Assembly (NCBI RefSeq): GCF_000308475.2
Contig: NZ_BAFT02000061.1
Coordinates: forward strand, 30,508 to 94,507
Length of the DNA stretch: 64,000 bases
Direction: 5' to 3'
Source of the DNA: Nocardia brasiliensis NBRC 14402
GTDB taxonomy: Bacteria > Actinomycetota > Actinomycetes > Mycobacteriales > Mycobacteriaceae
Shown here one piece after another: positions 62,301-64,000 of this stretch. The position numbers and the translations under genes are program-made. Below the pieces are notes generated by a model. That model worked only from the letters and a program-made list of their open reading frames with translations. It did not search any database and was not told the DNA's origin. Position 1 is the first letter of the stretch, and each line of letters opens with the position of its first letter.

Positions 62301-62579
62301 CGGTTCCGCGGTGAAGTCGACGTAGGTCGGCAGCCAATCCCGGATATCCCGTTCCACCTGCATCGGCCCGTTCGGCCCACGGACGATGTTGACCGTCAGC
62401 GCCGGTGACTCCGCGAAAACCTGTTGTAGGGCGTCGGCGAAATAGCCGAGTTCCAGATCCGTATGGATATCGATGTAGACGATGCAATTATTGGGAATAT
62501 CGGAAAGTTCGTGCGCTATCCACAGTTCTTTCTGAATCGAAGTCAAACTGCGCAGCAGCGATTTGTTACCGGATTGCAT
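47325..62579 (-). CDS. non-ribosomal peptide synthetase, modules 1-4, starter condensation domain
   Basis: 5084 aa, first gene of the assembly line. C1 (HHIIMDG, 138-144) diverges from all other C domains here and has no A-T before it, so it is a starter-type C that would acylate residue 1. A1 reads DFWNIGMVHK, the complete threonine code (FDFSVWEIWG; VLNQTPSAF; NMYGITETTVH). T1 is Ser1005. Module 2: C-A-T (Ser2077), code DAYFIGGVF. Module 3: C-A-nMT-T (Ser3545), code DAYFNGLVN. Module 4: C-A-nMT-T (Ser5028), code DAYFIGGAC. Both nMT domains are inserted before the A10 motif, carry LEIGVGSGLL and should N-methylate. No docking helix is visible at the C terminus, which ends in the T-C linker. 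GAGGGAG precedes the ATG. No epimerase in this protein. Confidence 0.95.
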   Translation of the reverse strand: MQSGNKSLLRSLTSIQKELWIAHELSDIPNNCIVYIDIHTDLELGYFADALQQVFAESPALTVNIVRGPNGPMQVERDIRDWLPTYVDFTAEPDPTAAALDYMARERELGFDLELDSLLRVALLEIGADHYLLSMCFHHIIMDGVGVATWAQRVLDVYCAMVAGTPIAPADFVHIDDLIEHDLAYRRRQQAIDRAYWRKQIPAGIEPLRLPGNAAPGTPPGRIGSTHSFSGAELGGLLSAARSAGVKLPYLLLSVAAAAIQRYALRDEFCLQIPVSNQVGIAHKTPCQLSDTVPLLVDSNRNLSLAELAHRIYATIAGARDHLRYGLSDIRRDLRMPKTKGNPFGPVVNVMSFFGALEMTDGTADLQLYSAGNSGDLSIVFYYERRSDRGGYLRIEGDAQRYTDADLQTYLDSSARFLRQAIADPGVSIGAVDILGPDRRLVLETWNDTAVPVDPDATLVGLFEEQVRRAPDAVAVESGPVELSYRDLDLWSDRVARTLISRGVRPDDVVAVALPRSVELIVAILAVVKAGGAYLPVDPGYPAERLAFVFDDAAPVAVLTDEATANTVPRTAVPRILVGEVAGERSGVVRPVPLRPGNLAYLIYTSGSTGRPKGVGVTHRNVASLFLSTAAWCEFGPEDVWAWCHSQAFDFSVWEIWGALLHGGRVVVVPWDVVRTPAQLWDLVVDRGVTVLNQTPSAFYALAEARAAGDRAESALRMVIFGGEALQPGYLRPWYSAGNGTGPALVNMYGITETTVHVTRLELSAAQRDGGGSPIGSALGNMRVYVLDSWLLPVPVGVAGELYVAGAQLARGYQGRAGLTAARFVADPFDPAGGRLYRTGDVVRWTAGGVLEYVGRADEQVKIRGFRIEPGEVEAVLAQHPSVTQAVVVAADTEGGKQLIGYVVAERNGRPHGHGLDGAQVRRFAAERLPEFLVPAAVLVLDAVPLTPNGKLDRAALPAPEWVSAAGYRAPGNETERILAGLFAEVLGVDRVGVDDSFFDLGGHSLSATRLISRIRATLGVEVPIRTVFDAATVAQLVTRLDDSAQVRPTLTTRPRPGVLPLSYAQRRLWFIQRLEGPSATYNVPLAARVRGAFDPAAFTAALGDVVARHESLRTVFAETDGVPAQQVLDADGVRIPVLVTDVDAADTAAAVAEAAGYRFDLSTEIPLRAHVFRCGTDEWALLVLIHHIVGDGWSVTTLLRDVSQAYSARRAQREPLWAPLPVQYADYTLWQREMLGSAADPGSVLARQFDYWRTELDELPEQLPLPLDRPRPRVAGYRGDRVLFEIDAETRTAVEHLAGRAGATVSMVLQAALAVLLNKLGAGEDIPIGAPIAGRTDEALAELVGCFVNTWVLRASVAPAAAFTEILAGVRAKALAAYENQDAPFELLVELLNPVRSAARHPLFQVLLTLQNNAFPALVLPGADVTPFLPPTTTSRFDLTFDLADAAAPAPDSDAAPDPVGWQGYIEYATELFDRTTVTAMAARWVRILRQVVADPDRPVGAIDVLDGEERNMLLRQWNRRAVPSVRHGTTLERFEAQAAATPAATAVVGADAEISYRELDERAERLARVLTAQGVAPETIVAVALPRSPELIVALLAVWKAGGGYLPIDPAYPSDRLAFILADAAPVVLVTDRATAPTLPDTAIARLYLDGPEHPDTTGAPRGGAARAGNLAYLIYTSGSTGVPKGVAVTHDNVHNLAAQAWAAGPGERVLVHSSTAFDASTYEIWPALLAGGAVVLAGAPRSDAAEIVGLVASRAVTKMFCTPALLAVLLEHAETLPGRPLRGLNQVIVGGAELDAALVHRVRTASAGAQVSNGYGPTETTVFATVFGADGVSAHAAAVPIGSPLADVRAFVLDSWLRPVPIGVAGELYVAGAQVARGYRGRPGFTATRFVADPFDATGARLYRTGDVVRWNRSGQLEFVGRVDDQVKIRGFRVEPGEVEIVLAQHPSVSRAVVVARTTAAGEQLVGYVVAQHTGGADTNGHTELTGADVRAFAAERLPEFMVPAAVLVLDTVPLTPNGKLDRGALPAPELRSGARYRAPSTIQEHMLVELYREILGRDRVGVDDSFFELGGHSLLATRLASRIRVVLGVEVPIRTVFDAPSVAQLVTRLDADAQVRPALLSRARPEVIPLSYAQQRLWFIHRLEGPSATYNMVLAVRLHGLDVAAFGAAVRDVVARHESLRTIFVAADGVPAQRVLAADDLEVPVVVTEVAAADLDAAVTAAARYGFDLSAEIPLRTSVFRYAPDECVAVVLIHHIAGDGWSLTPLLRDLSAAYDSRLAGRAPRWTALPVQYVDYTLWQRDLLGAPDDPDSVLARQFEYWRNELDAVPEQLRLPTDRPRPRVASYRGDVVTFEVDAPLRAAVEQFATGEGATVSMVWQAALVVLLAELGAGEDIPIGAPIAGRTDEALADLVGFFVNTWVLRATVTPAASFAEVLGQVRAKALAAYENQDIPFELLVELLNPVRSAAHHPLFQVTLAFQNNTLPALELSGVRLEPYDASTATARFDLFFNVSEAPAGAPWRGFVEYATELFDRSTVAAMAQRLVRVLRQAVSSPAAPVGAIDLLDAAERELVLTRWNDTACALPVATVAGLFETQAARTPDAVAVVGGATELTYRDLDGQADRLAQHLRAHGVGPDRIVAVALPRSAELVVALLAVLKAGGGYLPIDPVYATDRLAFVLDDAAPVLVLTDAATENTLPHNVIPRLRVDTAELPDLGDRSETARPQNLAYVIYTSGSTGVPKGVGVTHRNVINLVTQAWSAGSGDRVLVHSSVAFDASTYEIWPALCGGATLVIAAAERSDPGEITRLIASRAVTKLFATPPLLAALVEHAASVPGTPLRSLTQVNTGADTLPSGSVDALQAVSGGDVRVDNLYGPTEGTVNVTAYRVPAGLRDTLVPIGAPVANSRVYVLDSWLMPVPVGVAGELYVSGAQLARGYRGRAGLTAARFVADPFDPAGGRLYRTGDVVRWTGSGVLEFVGRADDQVKIRGFRVEPAEVETVLAQHPSVAQAVVLARDTGTEGGKQLVGYVVADRSGPIVGEDELVGQWRRVYDDLYAAASESGTRSDPQAGFGNDFGGWNSSYTGARIPLAQMREWRAATVDRIRELGPRRVLEIGVGSGLLMSQLAPECAEYHATDFSAETIASLRHQLAELHEDWVEHVELSVRAADDGSGLPAGHFDTVIVNSVIQYFPGERYLRRVLEHALRALAPGGAVFVGDIRNLALLTEFTTAAQIRRNGGTDPAAVEDRVRRDIAAEQELLLAPEYFPALREVLEIGAVDIALKRGYSVNELTRYRYDVVLYKAPVAPVTVAELPKAVFRDGEWLRTLLREGCSGVRITGIPHAGLVGEVAAAHRIRNGAPVHPDRETGALAAGFEGVLGDYAARSETGLLPEDLHRFGAEFGYRTAVTWSAEPGRMTAVFVDAATAPDGPLADLYTPTAQGDPARYANSPHAGLLAAEVRRWATDRLPEFMVPATVLVLDSMPLTATGKLDRAALPDPEFAPARAYRAPRDERERVLAELFAEILGLDRVGIDDSFFALGGHSLLATRLASRIRVVLGVEVPIRTVFDAPTVAQLVTRLDAGTILRPALVARPRPEVVPLSFAQRRLWFIHRLEGPSATYNMAYAVRLHGADAAVLTTAIGDVVRRHESLRTIFVDADGVPSQRVLDADSLEIPVHRSTVDPAEVDAAVTAAVRYGFDLSTEIPLRADVFQCGADEYVVVLLIHHIAGDGWSMTPLLRDLSTAYTARISGRAPDQPPLPVQYVDYTLWQRELLGAATDPGSVLARQFEYWRRELDGLPDQLQLPADRPRPRVASYRGDMVFFEIDPETRTAVERLAATEGATVSMVLQAALAVLLSRLGAGEDIPIGSPIAGRTDEALADLVGFFVNSWVLRAKVPAALSFREILAQVRTKALAAYENQDVPFELLVELLNPARSAAHHPLFQVSLAFQNNTLLSLELPGVRFEPHIATTATARFDLFFNITDAPAGQAWSGLVEYATELFDGSTVETMVRRFEQVLRRIAVEPAAPVGSIDVLGADERESVLHRWNAATAAVPETTLTEVFEAQAARTPEALAVVCADTELTYRELDLRAGRLARMLTAYGVGAERLAAVALPRSPELLVALLAVLKAGGGYLPIDPAYPSDRVEFVLTDAAPVVVVTDSTTAKLLPSTSAPRLHLDAPDAVAAMAGRGGSAEVPSSAPAPQNLAYVIYTSGSTGRPKGVAITHRNVVNLVAQAWSVSSADRVLVHSSIAFDATTYEIWPALCGGAAVVLTCEQRADLAEITRLVQRRSVTKMFATPPLLSALSDHVASLPGSPLRTLRRVIAGGAELTADIVRKLPERGARAQVMNGYGPTETTACVTTYDAGTDLDGPVPIGVPVPNTRVYVLDSWLTPVPVGVAGELYVAGAQVGRGYRGRAGLTAARFVADPFDAAGGRLYRTGDVVRWNRSGQLEFVGRVDDQVKIRGFRVEPGEVETVLAQHPSVSSAVVVARATETGGKHLIGYVVPDRTGTTGGEDELVGQWRRVYDDLYSGASKADSRSRNGVGGAAVPPAATETTPFGGDFGGWNSSYTGAPIPLAQMREWRSATVERIRGLRPGRLLEIGVGSGLLLSQLAPDCTEYRATDLSAATVDTLRQQLARLDADWTDRVVLSAQAADDVTGLPQHHFDTVVLNSVVQYFPSEAYLRRVLDRVRGLLAPGGAVFVGDVRNLALLPEFATAVQVTRHGGEDPATVADRVRRDIAGEQELLLAPEYFLAAGFDAVDIQLKRGRSVNELTRFRYDVVLHKSPAAPISMLDLPKVEFDDGDRLRELLRSRHPEGLRVTGIPHAGLLGQIAASRRIAAGLPVSSGAQSDPRTAGFEGMLDSSDPAEVGLLPEDLHVLAGQFGYAAAVTWSARADRMDAVFVDAAGAQGRSLDGVYLPTGALADRGHYANNPQDSLLPAGVRAFAAERLPDFMVPTAVLVLDAVPLTANGKLDRAALPDPEFLSAKAYRAPRNDLEQTLTGLFSEILGVGRVGIDDSFFALGGHSLLATRLASRIRAVLGVEVPIRVMFEAATVAELADRWPRLAPSRRPALRRMNREVGL
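53194..53313 (-). repeat. 120-bp identical tract, copy in nMT3
   Basis: Partner of 28691-28810. Identity breaks with a single mismatch on each side (T versus G just before, C versus G just after), then similarity continues at a lower level. The copies are about 24.5 kb apart in the same orientation. Confidence 0.8.
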
Positions 62580-63053
62580 AGCGAACTCCCTCGCTCATCA
62601 CCTGTGCCGGGCGGAACTGATCGTCTGCTGGCCGAAAGTCTGCGATGGTGAGCGTTTCGGGTACGTCCGATCACACAGCCGGGACACGTCGTAGCACATG
62701 CGCGCGCCATCCACCCCGAATCCCCATGGGCGGCAACCTCGTCCGGAGCCCGTCGGGGCACACCGGTACGGCGGCTCAGCTGGTGCACTGCCTGGCCGAT
62801 CCACCTAGTGGACGCTCGACCATAACTGGATGCGTGATTGCGAGGTCGCCGGCCGACCGGCCCCCTCGCACGTCGTTGCCCCCGAATCCTGGTGCAGCAC
62901 ACTCGATCAGAATGTCCCGGCCTGCGTAACTGGCGCTGTACTAGTGCGTAAATGACTGGTCAAAGTGGTAACTATCCCCGCGTTCCCGCGCTCGGCGCGG
63001 CCCGCGCCGCCTATGCTCTGCGCTGGCAGCACATGGTTCAGGAGGGCTTGTCC
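62580..63053. other. 474-bp divergent spacer between NRPS and SARP genes
   Basis: No convincing gene lies here: the short open frames have no family resemblance and no good ribosome sites. It must hold the NRPS promoter (minus strand, ribosome site GAGGGAG at about 62587-62593) and the regulator promoter (plus strand). A TAACTAT at 62969-62975 could be a -10 element for the regulator. Small dyads such as GGTCG/CGACC (62844-62858) are present without clear meaning. Confidence 0.6.
62923..62972. promoter_or_regulatory. direct repeats, SARP-binding-site candidate
   Basis: TGCGTAA at 62923-62929, TGCGTAA at 62945-62951 and the related TGGTAAC at 62966-62972 recur every 22 and 21 bp, two helical turns. 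SARP regulators bind heptamer direct repeats spaced at multiples of about 11 bp. The array lies 80-130 bases before the regulator start, so autoregulation or control of the divergent NRPS promoter is possible. Confidence 0.4.
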
Positions 63054-64000
63054 ATGGCGCAAACACAGATCAGATATGGGGTGCTCGGCTCGTTCACGGC
63101 GTGGCGGGATGACTGTGAAATCGAGTTGGGCCCAGCGAAACAACAGGCAGTGCTCGTGGCGCTGATGCTGGAGATGAACCGGCCGGTAACGGTGAACGCG
63201 ATCATCGACGGGGTGTGGGGTGAACACCCGCCCGGTGACGCGCGCAACGGTGTCCAGACCTACGTCAGCAGGCTGCGCCGCGCCCTGGCGCCGCGCCGCA
63301 AGGTCGCCGAGCCCGCGCTGGTGTGGTCCGAGACGGGGTATGTCCTGCACGGCGACCCCACGCTGTCGGATCACGTCGCGTTCGACCGGCTCTTGGCGAC
63401 CGCCGAGCGCTGTAGACGCGACAGCGACCTGGCCGCCGCGGCCGCGCACACCGATGCCGCGCTCGCGCTCTGGCGTGGTGAACCGTTCAGCGGCTTGGCC
63501 GGGCCGATCATCGAGGGCGAACGCCGGCGGTTGCAGGAACGCTATCTGAGCGCGCTGGAGCACCGGGCCGGTATCAAAATCGCCCTCGGCCACCACGCCG
63601 AGGCGGTCTCCGAACTCGCCCCGCTGGTCACCGCGCACCCGCTGCAGGAGCGCTTCCGCACACTGCTCATGCTCGGCCTCTACCACTGCGGCCGCCAAGC
63701 GGAGGCGCTGCTGGTCTTCCAGGACGCGCAGCGCAGGCTGGCCGACGAGATCGGCATCGAGCCGGGCCGGGAATTGCGCGAACTGCATCGGCGCATCCTG
63801 CGCGACGAGATCGAGCCACCGCCCGCCACGGCCACCGACCCCGACCAGGAGGCCGCCCGGCCCGGCCCCGCCACGCCCGGCGAAGGTCCGCTCGGGCCGG
63901 GCGATATCGGCACCGTGCTCGAACTGCGGCCCGAGACGCTGCCGAGCCGCAACCAGCTGCCCGGCGATATCGCGGACTTCACCGGCCGCACCGACGAGAT
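63054..64000 (+). CDS. AfsR/SARP family transcriptional regulator (3' end cut by window)
   Basis: 315 residues are visible and the frame is open at the right edge. Residues about 1-98 form the OmpR-type winged helix (IRYGVLGSFTAWRD; QTYVSRLRRAL). Residues about 105-255 are the bacterial transcriptional activation domain (FDRLLATAERCRR; ALALWRGEPFSGL; HPLQERFRTLLMLGLY; DEIGIEPGRELRELHRRIL). After a proline-rich linker, LPGDIADFTGR is the usual lead-in to an NB-ARC ATPase domain, so the full protein is likely an AfsR-like large SARP. AGGAGGG precedes the ATG; an in-frame ATG at 63033 is less likely. It faces away from the NRPS genes and is the obvious pathway-specific activator. Confidence 0.92.
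   Translation, partial: MAQTQIRYGVLGSFTAWRDDCEIELGPAKQQAVLVALMLEMNRPVTVNAIIDGVWGEHPPGDARNGVQTYVSRLRRALAPRRKVAEPALVWSETGYVLHGDPTLSDHVAFDRLLATAERCRRDSDLAAAAAHTDAALALWRGEPFSGLAGPIIEGERRRLQERYLSALEHRAGIKIALGHHAEAVSELAPLVTAHPLQERFRTLLMLGLYHCGRQAEALLVFQDAQRRLADEIGIEPGRELRELHRRILRDEIEPPPATATDPDQEAARPGPATPGEGPLGPGDIGTVLELRPETLPSRNQLPGDIADFTGRTDE

Noticed and set aside
26584..62579. Tandem repeat or CRISPR-like structure from the recurring sequence blocks
   Set aside because: The recurrence is at module scale (3-5 kb) and is fully explained by homologous NRPS domains.
62645..62929. 94-codon frame in the NRPS-SARP spacer
   Set aside because: It has no clear ribosome site, no recognisable motif and covers the region that must contain the divergent promoters.

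Overview
The window is high-GC DNA with GTG starts and tight ATGA/GTGA/TGATG gene overlaps. It contains an F420/Ddn-type nitroreductase-fold protein, a DUF1206 protein, a TIGR03086 (mycothiol-enzyme-like) protein and a SARP regulator. Together these point to an actinomycete, plausibly Nocardia or a relative; the genus is an inference. No rRNA, tRNA, CRISPR array or insertion sequence was seen.

Region 1 (1-11756, all +) is one tight eight-gene operon cut by the left edge: FAD-linked oxidase (C-terminal part), gamma-glutamyltransferase homologue, SAM methyltransferase, P450, zinc alcohol dehydrogenase, aldehyde dehydrogenase, asparagine synthetase and a UvrA-like ABC protein of DrrC type. From family knowledge this set corresponds to the alkyl-proline (dihydropyrrole)/side-chain carboxamide and self-resistance part of anthramycin-type pyrrolobenzodiazepine clusters. 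The tyrosine hydroxylase, DOPA dioxygenase and two-module NRPS expected with it would lie left of base 1 and cannot be seen.

Region 2 (11757-26583) is mostly ordinary accessory and housekeeping content: a short-chain fatty acid transporter (AtoE), a small membrane protein, a Ddn-like protein, a membrane protein of unknown function, a DoxX plus class III dioxygenase pair facing a MarR regulator with two operator-like palindromes, an aldo/keto reductase, a CPBP protease, a TauD-type dioxygenase, a four-gene OpuC-type compatible-solute ABC transporter, a DUF1206 protein and a TIGR03086 protein.

Region 3 (26584-64000) is a second secondary-metabolite locus. Two giant NRPS genes on the minus strand (5084 aa, then 6913 aa, joined by a TGATG overlap) carry nine modules: C(starter-like)-A-T, C-A-T, C-A-nMT-T, C-A-nMT-T / C-A-T, C-A-T-E, C-A-T-E, C-A-T, C-A-nMT-T-TE. 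The first A domain reads a full threonine code and the eighth a valine-like code; the other seven read unusual codes that fall into three types. The predicted product is an N-acylated, triply N-methylated nonapeptide with two D residues, possibly a depsipeptide closed through Thr1. A divergent AfsR/SARP-type regulator starts at 63054 and runs off the right edge; the 474-bp spacer between the two has 7-bp direct repeats at a 21-22 bp period, the style of SARP binding sites.
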